64,000 nt of DNA from Gnetum montanum (Eukaryota; Streptophyta; Gnetopsida; Gnetales; Gnetaceae). Under the pieces are notes generated by a model, which saw only the letters and a program-made list of their open reading frames with translations, was not told the origin of the DNA and searched no databases. Positions 22,400-33,568 of this stretch are shown piece by piece. Location: the NCBI GenBank assembly GCA_015680685.1, contig MNCI01022277.1:417910-481909 (forward strand), in the 5' to 3' direction. Every line of letters starts with the position of its first letter. Position 1 is the stretch's first letter. Made by a program: the position numbers and the translations under genes.

Positions 22400-25212
22400 G
22401 GGGCAACTTTGGATCTAGGTTCAAACCCTTTTTGGCAGGGCAACGCAGACTATACAGTTACAGTAACATTCATCTTTGGCGACAAAGGTGCAGGTGCAGG
22501 GGGCAAAGACGTAGGCTTGGGAATGCCTTGAATGGTATTCCCCTTCAACACCTCACCCACGAAACGCACTTCTCATTTTTTAAGATGAGAAGGTTGTCTT
22601 GTGTAGGGCGGGGGCTATCAAAGGAGTTGGCCCCCTAATGATGAAAGGAGCTAATGTTGTTAACGGGAAAGTAGCATGGTTTCACTAATAGGTGATGCAG
22701 AGATGGACGCCTGTGGAGGGACTCTCTGGATGAACAGCTGTTACGAGATTTGATTAGCCGCTTGTGGTGCTAGTGCACTACGCTAAGGCACATGGACCAT
22801 GAAAGGCTACTGGGGTGGCCTAGAATCACTGTCAATGCTGATGGTGTTGATGATGTAATTGGAATTTTTGGCGTTGAGAGGGTCTGTGTAGACATGCATA
22901 GATTGATTTTCAGGATGTACTGGGTTTCTATCATCCAACACCAGTTTTCCCTAATCGATCAATCTCTGGATTTCATCCTGCAACACTAGATAGTAATCTA
23001 TGTTGTGACCACACTATTGGGGGTAGTAACAAAACTTGTCCAGTCGAAAACCTTTAGGAATTGGGGGCTCATTGGGCAAGGCCAAAGAGGGGTTCCTAAG
23101 GAGCTCGCAATAGCATTGATGTTTCCTAATTCCTTCTTTTGACATTTTCTTATATTGCATGTGCCCTACTACCAATAGCTGCTTTAGAAGTTTTGAAGGC
23201 TTGAGAGGCAGTGGGGTGTACTTTGAGCGATCTTTATGCTCAAATTTCGATTTGGGTTGTGCAAATGTCTCAGGTGTAGGAATCGAAGGTTGCAACATGT
23301 TCTCCTGCTTGGGCATGGGATTAGCTACGGGTACAACCAGTTTCTTGTTATTCTTATTACCAGTGTTACTCGGTCTGGGCTTGGCCTTGGTTGCCACAAT
23401 AGCCACTATGGTTTTCGAGGCTTTACCCTTGTCCTTCTTTGTGAACGTGTTTTTATAACCGATGTAGGCCATGTTTTTGCTGGCCTCGGCCACGTCTTGT
23501 ATGCTCGTAGTTTGAGCGAAGGCTTAACTAAGAGTGCGAGGGGTGAGGTAGTATAGTTTAGACCTGATAAAGTCATTCATTGCACCCTTAAAGATAGCCA
23601 ACAAGTGGGCCTCCACGATGGGCTCGTAGATTTCGTGAAGGGTTGCGCTCCATCGCTGGATGAACTTCTAGACCTGTTCCAGAGGCTCCTGCTTCATGCT
23701 CATCAGCTAGTCTAGTGTGATTTCTGGCTTCAAGTTATACTTGAAGCATGTCACAAACTAGATCAGAAGCTCCTATAGAGTTGAAATAGATGAGTGTAGT
23801 AGCACGCGGTACCAATCTAAGGCTCTCATAGCTAGGGACATAGCAAAGACACGAATGATCATGTGTGGCCATTGTTGCAACAAGAGAGACTCATACCTAA
23901 AGGTAACTATATGTGCATTGGGATCCCCCTCCCCATCGTACTTCATGAAGTGTGGGAGAGACATCCCTAGGGGTAACGTTAGAGCAGAATTGCAGGGTTG
24001 ATGGGGTCATCTTGGTAAAATTTCATAACTTGTACTGTATTAGACCCAACATCTTTGAGGCATTTTATTTCCTCGGTGAGGGTTTGGATGAGCTAAAATG
24101 CTTGGTCCAAACCCTGCGATAGTGTGGACTGTTGGGGAACTGCCAAGGTAGCTCCCATTTGAGGAATGGTGGGGGTGGTGGCATGACCCATCAATGGTAC
24201 CATTGGGATGGCCCCCGTAAGCAGTGCTGCTTGCACTGTCCACCACTCGATAGGTGGTGCGGTTGGAGCAGCAACCGTAGGTTGTGTTATTGGATAGACT
24301 GCTTATGTCACCGGTGGAATAGACCATAACCCCATGTTGGATTGTACCATTTGTAGGGTTTGGTAGGTTTGAGGACAAACATAGTGAGACATCTGCAATG
24401 GTTTTGGAATAGGCGAAGAAGTGAATGAGGTCCACCATGTGGATGGGCCTAGGCCTACCACGGTGGGTGAAACAGATGTGAAAGTAGGAATTGAAACCGA
24501 ATTTACATACAATTGTGAAGTAGGTACAGTATGAACATGCAATAGGGTAGCCATGATTGGTGTGTGATGCACTACAGGAATGGATTGATGAAAATTTTTT
24601 GGAGGCATAGTACCTGCAAATGAGATAGGGGAATAAGGGCATTGATACGCTGGGAAGGTGACATGGCTACCCATTGCGATTATAGTTGTAGGCTACAGGA
24701 GTGTAGGCATGATGAAAAAGGGAGCAGTGACAGATAACGGATTGGCCCAGAAGGACTGGGTAGAAGGGATACGAATGGGGTTGGTTGGACCTCCCTTGTT
24801 GGATTAGGAATCAAGTTCCTCCTATCCATCCTAGAAGGCGTCATCCTAGTTAGATGTTGTGTCTTGTTACTCCCTAAGCCTAGCCAACTAAATTAACTAG
24901 TCTAGAATCCTTTGGTTTTCCTATGTCAAAGGTATGGAAATGAAGGGAGTGGAAACAAACTCCTTCCCATCACAGTAAGCGAACTCGAACCTACATTTTC
25001 TTTCGAACTCATGTACATCTAAAGGCAGGTTTTCCTGAACCTTTACACAAAGGAAGTTATAGCACTCATTTTGCTGGGCCAAGCCCTCAGGTCTTTGATT
25101 TTGGATCTTGAGGGATCGATGTGTTTAGCAGTTGTTTGGCACCAATGGTGCCTTCAACCATGATGGGAAACTCAACGTTGAAGGTATTAGCAGTGGTAGT
25201 TGCAGAAGTCAT
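22400..25212 (-). pseudogene. gag: gag of element B, broken
   Basis: The start Met-Thr-Ser-Ala-Thr-Thr at 25212 (minus) aligns with the D gag start at 49312. The N-terminal block RCFRCTFMY... (24990-25080 region) is in broken frame. A Pro/Ser/Thr-rich linker occupies 24040-24674. The Retrotrans_gag core is represented by MSLPHFMKYDGEGDPNAHIV (23964) and RYESLLLQQWPHMIIRVFAM, ending in ALDWYRVLL. The C-terminal part at 23014-23493 includes GFRLDKFCYYPQ followed by a stop where A has EYHQQC. Several frameshifts separate the blocks. The length and block order equal those of A. Confidence 0.8.
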
Positions 25213-25643
25213 TGGTGCTAGGCTAGACTGTTTTGCAGACTCGAAAAAAAGCAAGGAAATTGGAAAGCTAAACAGTTTTGCGAACGAGAAGAGAAAAGAA
25301 GTTGGCAAGCAATAAAAAAATTCTTTATGTCTTATAGGGCTCCCGAGGAACCATCGAGGTGACCGATCTATACCACACGATGTGTAAACAATTGCAAAAG
25401 GGTGTCACGTTTACACTAGTGTGCGATAGGGTACAAAACACATGCAAGACTACCATAGGATGGGCAAGTCAGCTAGCAACTGGAGGCTTTGTGTCCTATA
25501 GGGCTCCCGAGGAACCGTCAAGGAAACCGATCTACATCACACAACACGTAAACAACCACATACAGGTGTCATGTTTAGACTAATGTGTATCAAGATGCAG
25601 AAGGCTTACACGACTACCATGACATGTGGAAAAGGCACCAAAA
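25213..25643 (-). repeat. leader of element B with about 164-bp tandem duplication
   Basis: The segment starting TCTTATAGGGCTCCCGAGGA near 25331 recurs at 25495 (TCCTATAGGGCTCCCGAGGA) and continues alike through CGATCTA...CACA...GTAAACAA. The leader of D shows the same two-unit layout (49427 and about 49593), so the duplication predates both insertions. Confidence 0.7.
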
Positions 25644-25662
25644 GGCCCTCCTTCTAACTCTA
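25644..25662 (-). other. primer-binding site of element B
   Basis: The minus strand reads TAGAGTTAGAAGGAGGGCC, starting 8 bases from the LTR end. It is a degenerate form of TGGTGCTAGAAGGAGGACC seen in element D. Confidence 0.65.
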
Positions 25663-26338
25663 GAAAAACTGTAGCGACTGAAAATGTTGGTAGCTAGAAA
25701 ATGCCGAGGGGTTACCAGCCATTGATAGTCTCAACCCTGTTTCTACGGGATGGCCGTGCTGGATGGGACGAAGATGGGGTATCCTAAACGGTCTAGTCAA
25801 TTAGACAGGGACTTAGTCGGTGTCTATATAACCTTTTGCAACGTGTTATTTGAACACGAAACTGATAGCGCAAAATAATCCTTAAAATGTAAAAGAGGCA
25901 GAAAATAGTGTAAAATGTAAATGATAAACAAGAAAGAGACAAAGTAAAATGCAATTAGAAAAATGCACCGCTTCGGAGCTATAACTTCACTCTGTCAAGA
26001 TGGATACAATCAGTTGCATAGTGCTGAGAAGTGTAGAGATCCTGAGAGTAACCAACACGTGTAAGCAAGACGGCTATGCACTTGAATGCGGGCTCAAGTA
26101 TTAACAATGTAAAGTGCTACCAAGGTGGTAGAAAAGTGCAAAATAGAATGCCAACTGTAAGTGCTAACTGTTTACAATGTCAAAATAGGAAACTTACAAT
26201 GCTTAAGGTTACAATGATAACTAGTTGGTTGTCAGCCAACAAAATTGTTAGCCAACCAGATTGCTCAAAAAACTAGAACCAAAAAGTGCCAAAAAATAGC
26301 TAGAATGCCAGAAGATCTTTAAGCATTTTTCATTGGAG

Positions 26339-26346
26339 TATTTATA
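26339..26346 (-). promoter_or_regulatory. TATA box of element B 5' LTR
   Basis: TATAAATA on the minus strand lies in the context GGTCCTATAAATACTCC. The place is equivalent to 50499-50506 in D and corresponds to 42819-42826 in C and 45619-45626 in E. It is missing from the deleted 3' LTR of B. Confidence 0.65.
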
Positions 26347-26529
26347 GGACCAAGGGCACATGAAAGATGTGGTTTGGATGCCACATGCCTTGGGCCTATG
26401 CTGACTTGTCTATGCTGCACGTGCCTGCATGACCGTTGGGTGAGCCTACCATGTCGTAATTACAAACTTGCCACATCCTAATTATGTTGTCAGAGGAACG
26501 ATGTAATTAGGTGAAGTGCATTGATGTCA

Positions 26530-27115
26530 TGTAACCACTTGCCACGCTTTGCTATGCTTTGTAGTGTAGCATGTTTGGCATAGCGTAGCATCTTGTCACG
26601 CTATGCTACACTACGCAGTGTAGCATAGCCACCAGTTCGAAGCAAAGAATTTGCGTTGTGTCTTGCTACCTATGTCGAAAACCTTTGCAGTGTTGCGATT
26701 GCTGGTCATAGATTTGCTACACTATGCTATGCTACGTAGTGTATCATAGCATAGCAGTTTTCCTTAGCCGCAAAAATGTTGTCAATCTGCAAACTTTTCC
26801 TTTTGCACTGCAAAGCTTGCGAACTTGCTGATCCCACCCTTTGAGATGCCTTCTGTCAACTTCCATAGAATTGCTACACCTTGTTGTGCCATGTAGCTTA
26901 GTGTAGCATAGCAGCAAACTTGACCTAATTTTGGCCAAGTTTGCCACTTTCTAACGAAAGGAGACATTGCTAAAGGACTTGGATTCAGGCGACGGGGCTG
27001 CTTGTCCAGCTTTTACTACATTGCGCTACACTGCGTAGCACACCATAACATAGCGTTGCACTTCTGCAAACATCTTCTGAAGTTTGCTACGTTACATAGC
27101 ATAGCATAGCATAGC
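26530..27115 (-). repeat. cluster of GCTACG/CGTAGC palindromes in U3 of element B
   Basis: At least five imperfect palindromes lie here: near 26565-26625 (GCTACACTACGCAGTGTAGC), 26710-26755 (GCTATGCTACGTAGTGTATC), 26870-26910, 27015-27050 and 27085-27118 (ACATAGCATAGCATAGCATA). The same motif fills U3 of C, D and E. Confidence 0.75.
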
Positions 27116-27372
27116 AAAACTTCTTAACTTAGGAAACTTGCTGAAGCATTTTGCGCATTCTGAGTACTGCTCCTAAGCGTGCTATTGACTAGATGAACTA
27201 CTCAAGTGGGTAGGCTGGAGAATCTATTTAGCCTGTTGACACCTAGGGTAGGAAACTCACCGAACTAGACAGTCTGAACGTCAAAGCATCCATCTTCTGA
27301 AGAACTGCCATGACGCTGCATGATTTGCAAAGACCTGGTGAAGCAAGGATGTCTTTGAATTTTGGTGTTTCA

Positions 27373-27792
27373 CATGTTGGCCCTTTTGTGGCCTAAACCT
27401 CATGCTAGCCTTTTGTAGCCTAGACTCACACTAGCCATTTCCTAGCCTAAAAGTCACCTTGCCTAAAAAACCCTACAGCCCAAGACATCTAAAATACCTG
27501 AAAGCCCAATCCAGGAAGCCCCAAAAGCTCACGTTGTCTAGGATATTCCTAGCACTTATGACGCACTTGCCCCAAAAATGCAAAACAACTAAAAAATATA
27601 ACCTGCACCCATGCCCAACATTTCCCTGGGCACTCATGCCTTGGGCACTCACGCTGACACCATGAAAATCAAGAATAGCAAGCCACAAATCCTAGATAAA
27701 CCTGAAACAACCCCAAAATTGCGGCCATAAAATTCTATCTTAGGTAATGCTATCCACAAATTCTAGAGAAAAGCAAGAGAAAAAAAATCTAC
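27373..27792 (-). repeat. right half of intron 1 of antisense gene A (TCACGCT-rich)
   Basis: It continues the sequence interrupted at 10695. Units such as CCTAGACTCACACTAGCC, GCACTCACGCTGACACC and AAGCTCACGTTGTCTAGG carry the TCACGCT core. It is bounded on the right by the donor AG|GTAGATTTTTTTT (minus strand) at 27792. Confidence 0.55.
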
Positions 27793-27932
27793 CTATGCAG
27801 GGCCCCATCCCATGTTGGAATCCTGGTTTGAGGGAGATGTTGGAGAAGCTCTTCATTATCCTCCACAAATGCTAGATCCACTTGCCTCTTCCCTTTACTT
27901 TGCCTTTTCTTTCCTTTATCCTTGTCCTTCAT
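27793..27932 (-). pseudogene. exon 1 of the antisense gene in element A
   Basis: The minus strand starts Met-Lys-Asp-Lys at 27932 with a very basic N-terminus (KDKDKGKKRQSKGKRQ), then VDLAFVEDNEELLQHLPQTR, and ends at a GT donor. The second part aligns with exon 1 of C (RVLAKVDEVKDTLGHLTQV) and B (LALAKVKEVRKTLE). An upstream in-frame Met at 27971 would add Ser/Val-rich residues encoded by TCACGCT repeats, so I prefer 27932. The basic run could be a nuclear localisation signal. Element B now separates this exon from exon 2 by about 18 kb. Confidence 0.55.
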
Positions 27933-28585
27933 GGTTGCCTTGCTCACGCTGACACTGATGCTATAGCTCACACTACACTCCTAGCTCACACTGTAGTCCA
28001 AGAACTCACACTAGAACAAAACCCCCTCCCTTCACTATAAAACCCCCTTTTAAACCAAAAACATTCTATTTTATTTTCTCTTATTTTATTTATTTAAATT
28101 TTACCATATTTAAAATTTATTTTTATTTATGTCATCTTTGTTTTACATTGGCATATATTCCTCATTATTCCATCCTCTGGAGATGAGTCCAAAGAAAGTT
28201 ATTATTATGCAAAGGAAGGGATGAAAAGTTAAAATCAACACAATATATATATACATATATCAAAATTTAAAAAATCCATAAAATTTTTAAGCCTCGTAAA
28301 CTTATTGTTCACACAAAAATTTAAAAATCAAAAATATTGCATACACTCATTCAGAATGACAAGTTAACATGAATATCACTAGCCCAATACGGCCTAAAAC
28401 TACCATGATGATTGTTACATTATACAGTTTCATTAGTACATAAATTAGTTATCCAATGCCCATTTACATTTAAATACTCCTTCTTCAAGCAAGAGTCACT
28501 CACTTTGCTCCTAGTTTAAATTGGCAAGAGCAAGCACATGGCCACCAACAATATCCTTTCAACATTGTCTCTCAGTTGACCATAT
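27933..28585. other. region between antisense gene A and the RT module
   Basis: It holds TCACACT repeats to about 28020, then AT-rich sequence (28075-28140) and an (AT)n tract at 28242-28260. One TTAAACTAGCA-like unit lies near 28385-28410 (GGCCTAAAACTACCATG). CTATAAAA lies at about 28036 on the plus strand, with TTTTATAG on the minus. A candidate sense acceptor, TTGTCTCTCAG, ends near 28574. No gene is seen. Confidence 0.45.
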
Positions 28586-30170
28586 GTGGAGGTTAAAAGG
28601 GTAATCAATCCAGAATCCTTAGATCTAGACCCATGCGCTTATACTGACTTAGTAGCTTCTACTCAAGAAATATTGGGTTGGCCTAAAAATTTGTCCAAGA
28701 CTTTAGATCTAGAGGCTAATAATATCATCGAAGATCCTCTTGTTGAGGTCCCCATTACTACATACGATTGTGAAACTAGAACATCGAAATTAAGCGCCCT
28801 ACTAGACTCACAACTTGTCAATGACATCACTCAAGTACCAAAAGATAACATCAAAACATTTGCATGGTCATATATTGACATGCCAGGATTACACCCTCGA
28901 ATCTTCCAACAAAATATCATCCTTGATGAAAAAATTAAACTGATGAAACAAAAAGCATAAAAAGTTAGACCTGAGGTGGCTTTAACAGTCCATGCTAAAA
29001 TCACAAAGCTCTACCAAGCCAGTTTCATCTGGGCCATTGACTATTCTAACTAGGTATCAAACATTGTAGTTGTCCCTAAGAAGAATGGTAGTATCTGCAT
29101 TTGCATTGACTTCCATGATCTCAACACAACCACCATAAAGGACGACTTTCCACTACCTAGCATTGATCAACTTATCGACACAACTGCTAGGCATTCACTA
29201 TTATCCTTTATGGATGGATTTTCAGGATATAACCAAATAAGAATAAACCTGGAACATCAACTTAGAACAACGTTTATAACACCTTGGGGCACATTCTACT
29301 ATACAATGATGCCATTTGACCTTAAAAACATAGGAGCTACATATCAATGAGTAATGACATATATATTTAGTGATTACATGCTCAATTTTCTCAATGATTA
29401 TGTTGATGACATCACAGTTAAATCTAGAACAACCGAAGAACATGCAAAAGATCTAGACCTAGTGCTTAAACATTGTCTCAAATATGATCTTAGAACAATC
29501 CAAAGAAGTGTGTCTTTGGTGTTAAAACTGGCAAAATGCTTGGCTTTTTAGTCTCTGAAATAGGGATTCGAGTAGACCCTGATAAGGTTAAGACAATAAT
29601 TAACATGCAACCACCAAAAAACCTTACCAAACTACGTGGTCTCCAAGGTATATTGCAATTCATTAGGCACTTTATCAAAAGGTTGACGGATAAGTTGAGA
29701 CCCATGCAACACCTATTATGAAAGAATGTACATTTCCAATGGACTCAACAATACCAAGAAGTGTTCAAGAAAATAAAACAAGAGCTAGCTTAGCTACCAA
29801 CTGTTTATCCTCCGCAAGGCGATAATACATCTACCTTGCAACTTTTGATTCTTCCATTACATCGATGCTTTGTCAAAAATGTCAAGATGGAGTTGAGATC
29901 CCTATATATTACCTAAGAAATACTTTAATTGCCTATGAACAATGATACAATGATATAGAGAAATCATGCCTTGCCCTTGTTTTTGCCTTGAAGAAATGGC
30001 GGCATTATCTCTTCCGCAATCAAGTTTACATCATTTGCAAGAATAATGTACTCTACGCTATCACCAACAACATCTACGAGTCAGGTAGGATAGCTAGGTG
30101 GAAAGCAATGATCACAAAGTTTGACTTACACTATGTTGCTCAATCTTCCACAAAAGGTTAAGCAATAGTC
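28586..30170 (+). pseudogene. RT: reverse transcriptase and RNaseH of element A
   Basis: The lead-in FAWSYIDMPGLHPRIFQQNI (near 28860) ends in MKQKA followed by a TAA. RT motifs follow: TIKDDFPLPSIDQLIDT (29135), LLSFMDGFSGYNQIRI (29200), TPWGTFYYTMMPF (29280) and YVDDITVKS (29400) with both catalytic Asp. A frameshift near 29490 follows, then RVDPDKVKTIINMQPPKNL (29560). RNaseH remains include EKSCLALVFALKKWRHYLF near 29960. At least five stops occur. The start of the module follows a pyrimidine-rich AG that could be a splice acceptor. Confidence 0.85.
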
Positions 30171-30790
30171 ACACAATTAGCCATGTCGTCAACGCATGAT
30201 CAAGCAATTGTTAACCTTGAGTTCTCTGATGAGAATGTTAATAGTATAGACACCATACCTGACAGCTACAAGGCAATCCTCTATTTCAATAGAGCTTTAA
30301 CCTCCTGAGGAGGAAGTGTGGCGGCCATTTTAACATACCCCTCTAGAGAAATCCAACCCTTCGCCTATCGATTAACCTTTCCCTATACCAATAATGTGGT
30401 GGAATACGAAGGTCTTCATAGAGGTCTTCAAGCAGTGTTGACTTCAAGAATCTCATGTCTTGTAGTTCGAGGTGATTCACAGTTAGTCATTAATCAAGTC
30501 ACAGAGATTTACGCATGCAAAGCTCTCCATTTGCAACCTTATTGTGATTTCACCAAACATCTGCTGAGAAGACTAGTAGAAGTGGTTATACAATATGTCC
30601 CTAGGAGAAAAAATACTATTCCCTATGCACTTGCTACACTATCCTTAAACATGACACCAGAAATGCTTCATGCGTTGCCTAGCTCCATAACAAGTTTTGT
30701 CGAACCTATAATTAACACTCTTGATGAAATGCCTATAGCATCTGTTAGCACAACACACACAATAGAATGGTATGATGACATAAAATAATA
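30171..30790 (+). pseudogene. aRNH: second (additional) RNaseH of element A
   Basis: FNRALTS at 30287 corresponds to the FDGAST start in B (Asp replaced by Asn) and is followed by a TGA. The open part 30318-30788 has NNVVEYEGLHRGLQAV (Glu), VRGDSQLVINQVTEIYACK (Asp) and QYVPRRKNTIPYALATLSL, where the last Asp region reads PYALA. It is homologous to the aRNH of B, C, D and G. Confidence 0.82.
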
Positions 30791-32004
30791 CCTTCTAAGA
30801 GGCGAGCCTTTACAACACCTGACAAACACTCAAAAGGACGTTGTGCAAAAACACTCTCGGCAATATGCGTTAATAGGAGACACCTTGTGTCGCAAATCCT
30901 ATGAAGGCATTCTACTGATGTGCCTTAGTAGCATCGACAGTCAAACGATTGTACAACAAGTCCATGAAGGACTTTGTGAAGGGCACATTTCACCCAAAGC
31001 AATGGTAACAAAGATTAGGCACTTAAGCTACTACTGGCCACACATGGAGTACGATTGCATCCCCAAGGTCAAGACATGTGACATTTGCCAAAGGCATGGC
31101 AATCTAATACATGTGCCACCTAACGAATTACACACAACATAAATCACATGGCCATTCTAAAAATGGGGATTAGACTTAATTGGACCGATAACGTCATCAT
31201 CCTTTATGGGACATAGCTTCATTATCACAGCAACTAAATACTTTACAAAATGGGTAGAAGCTATTCCCCTTAGGAAGACCACTTCAAAACATATTTGCAC
31301 TTTCATAATAGAAAATATTGTGACCCATTTTGGTATTCCAATGGCCATCGTTACTAAAAATGGGCCACAATTCAGTAATGCAAATACTAAAAGATTCTGT
31401 GAAAGCCTAGGTATTAAACATGCATTCTCATCACCTTACTACCCACAGAGCAATGGTCAGGCAAAAGCTATAAACAAAAATATCATCATGGTGCTCAAAA
31501 CAATGCTAAATCAGAGCAAGAAACGATGGCATGAATAATTAGTCTACACATTGTGGGCATACAGAACGACACATCGAACATCTATAGGTAAAACTCCATA
31601 TAGGCTTGTATACGGATCTAAAGCTATTTTACATTTAGAGTTACAAGTTCCCTCGTTGTGAATAGCTCTCTCAAATCTCCTCAATGAAGGCCAAACCAAT
31701 TAATTATGCATTACTAACCTCGACTCGGTGGAGGAGAAACATGTGCAAATGCTTAATCAGATTGAGTGCTACCGGAAACAACAATAGCAATGACACAAAC
31801 ATGATCTACATAAATGCCCAATTAAAGAAGAAGACTTAGTCCTTAAGGTCGTCTGTGAACATTAAGATAAGTTCTCAGCTAACTGGGAAGGGCCTTACTT
31901 AGTCACCAAGGTGAACAATAACGAAGCATTCAAACTTGCTGACATGGACAGGAACGAGTTCACTAATCCTACAAATCATCTGTACCTAAAACGGTACTAT
32001 GTCT
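30791..32004 (+). pseudogene. INT: integrase of element A, catalytic site altered
   Basis: The zinc-binding part is VHEGLCEGHISPKAM (30960) and CDICQRHGN (31080). The core starts WGLDLIGPI (31166) with the first Asp. The second Asp motif reads VTKNGPQF at 31354 (Lys for Asp) and the third reads NGQAKAINK at 31454 (Lys for Glu). Element C keeps TDNG and QVEATN at these places. The C-terminal part with EEDLVLKVVCEH lies near 31840 and the end is near 32004 (HLYLKRYYV). Stops separate the blocks. Confidence 0.83.
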
Positions 32005-32400
32005 AATGAACTTGAGGTATGTAACAGTCCTAGCATCATAACCTAAAACTGATACCACAGAATGGTCTTGGAATCATGACTTAAAACTAATACCATAGAA
32101 TGGTCCTGGGGCTATGACTTGACATTGGCACCACAGAATGTCCTGGAGTTATGACAATAAACCAACACCATAGAGCTTTTTCCGGTATGACACTAAATTT
32201 CCACATCCATCTGCCATGATGTGAAACTAGCATCCAGAGTCCACTAAGACTATAAATTGTTTTGCCTCTTCATAGTCCACCATGACTATAAACTAGCAAC
32301 GCACCGTCTGCTACGACGCTAAACTGGCATCGTCCAAAGGGTTATGACATGAAACTAACCTACGATAGTCTACTAAGACTATAAACTGATGACATCATCG
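32005..32400 (+). repeat. TTAAACTAGCA minisatellite after integrase in element A
   Basis: The units are of two kinds. One is CATGACTTAAAACTAATACCATAGAATGGTCCTGGA (32035-32180); the other is GTCCACTAAGACTATAAACTG and similar (32215-32390). Position and orientation equal the arrays at 39696-40140 in C and 12533-12845 in B. Confidence 0.75.
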
Positions 32401-33550
32401 ATGACCAGGAAAAACTTAAAAAGATATGTTGCTGTAATTGGCTGTACATGTTTCACAAAGACTTACTACATAATTTGTCTCATGGACCCTGATGAAGCTG
32501 ATGCTATTCATGATTCCATCTGCTTTGAAATTGCACATGGTGGCTCCATCTCCTTGGTTTTTTCAAGTTTAAAGTGCTTAGTTAACCATTTCATTTGTGG
32601 TTTTCTTGTCTTCTTGGAGTTTTGTTTATAGGATGACATGCCTGAAGCATTTGTGCATAGATGCACTTCATCATGACAACAAGGTATCACATTCTTCCTA
32701 ATACCCACGACTGGGTTAATCAATCTATTCATAAGCACATTCCCCAATCCTGATACATTCCCTATTCCCTATTCCCCATCATGTTCCCTTTGTCCTATTT
32801 AATTACACCCCATGGATACATTCTAGTCCTCTAAATCTCTTAATATATTGTTTCACACTGTAACTCTCTAAGCAGTTGCAATGCAAAACACAGTACACAA
32901 TATATGATACAAAATGCAAACTCATGAGCACGAGCACAGCACTAAAAGCAAGCTCTTTCAAAAGGACCAAAAAGAACAAAAGAAAAGAAGAAATAAAAAG
33001 AAGAAAAAGAATAAAAAGGTCAAAGAAAAATATGCACGAAAAAGGTCTTCATGACCCTGTTGATGTCATAGACCAAGGACTATTGGCTATTGTCATACAA
33101 GCCCCATGCGAGAAGGTAATTGTCTTGGAAAATAGTTACACTCATGTCTCAAAGAGATCATGTTGCACATCATCGTGTGGCTTTAGCTATTTACAACGGG
33201 CCTTGTAAAATTCTATAAGAGTCCCATTTCTCCAAAGAAGGCACCTCCTATGTCTTGGCTCCAAGTCTGCTGAAACCTAGCTATTAACAAGGACCAAAGA
33301 TATAGCTTGTTCACGTGAGAGGATTCCTATCTCACAATTCCAATAGCAATTATATCCCTTGATCAACTCTTGATTTCACTAGTTACAACCAATCCCCTTG
33401 CATCTTGAACTGCACTTCCCCAACCCCATGTACTTTTGAACATAATGTGATGACATCCAGCCAAGGGCCGATGGATAATGCTTAGTACTTGGTTATTCAT
33501 GGTGTTTTGCACTTCTTTGTTGATGCCTCTTGGGTGGATTCCTCTAGACA
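32401..33550 (+). other. 3' region of element A between integrase array and 3' LTR
   Basis: No convincing gene. A purine-rich stretch (AAAGAAGAAATAAAAAGAAG) lies at 32968-33040. The last 180 bp (GTGATGACATCCAGCC...GGTGTTTTGCACTTCTTTG) resemble the equivalent part of C (41400-41500). Short frames on both strands show no family resemblance. Confidence 0.45.
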
Positions 33551-33568
33551 TCAACAAAGAGGGACAAA
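33551..33568 (+). other. polypurine tract of element A
   Basis: TCAACAAAGAGGGACAAA directly precedes the 3' LTR start TGAAACACCAC. Confidence 0.78.

Larger units (their letters stand above)
10696..27372 (-). mobile_element. Tat-clade LTR retrotransposon B, nested in element A
   Basis: LTRs of the same family lie at 25670-27372 (5', minus) and 10696-11444 (3', minus). Read on the plus strand both begin TGTAGCGACTG and end GTGTTTCA, so on the minus strand they run TGAAACAC...CGCTACA. Flanks are CACGC on the left and CATGT on the right, which is acceptable as a 5-bp target duplication decayed by two C-to-T changes. The internal order on the minus strand is PBS, gag, PR, antisense gene, RT, RNaseH, second RNaseH, integrase, polypurine tract. 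It landed in intron 1 of A's antisense gene, so it is younger than A. Confidence 0.88.
25670..27372 (-). repeat. 5' LTR of element B
   Basis: The plus-strand reading begins TGTAGCGACTG and ends GGTGTTTCA (1703 bp). TATTTATA at 26339-26346 is the TATA box on the minus strand. U3 (26540-27110) is dense in GCTACACTACGCAGTGTAGC-type palindromes. The copy at 10696 is the deleted partner, and the LTR of element D (49767-51410) is a close relative. Confidence 0.9.

Noticed and set aside
23159-24329. Plus-strand frames of 65-106 codons opposite gag B
   Set aside because: Mirror frames of a Pro/Ser-rich gag linker. No counterpart was recognised in A or E, and codon patterns follow gag.
32870-33208. 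110-codon frame rich in Lys/Arg
   Set aside because: It comes from a purine-rich stretch, with no homologue in the other Tat copies.
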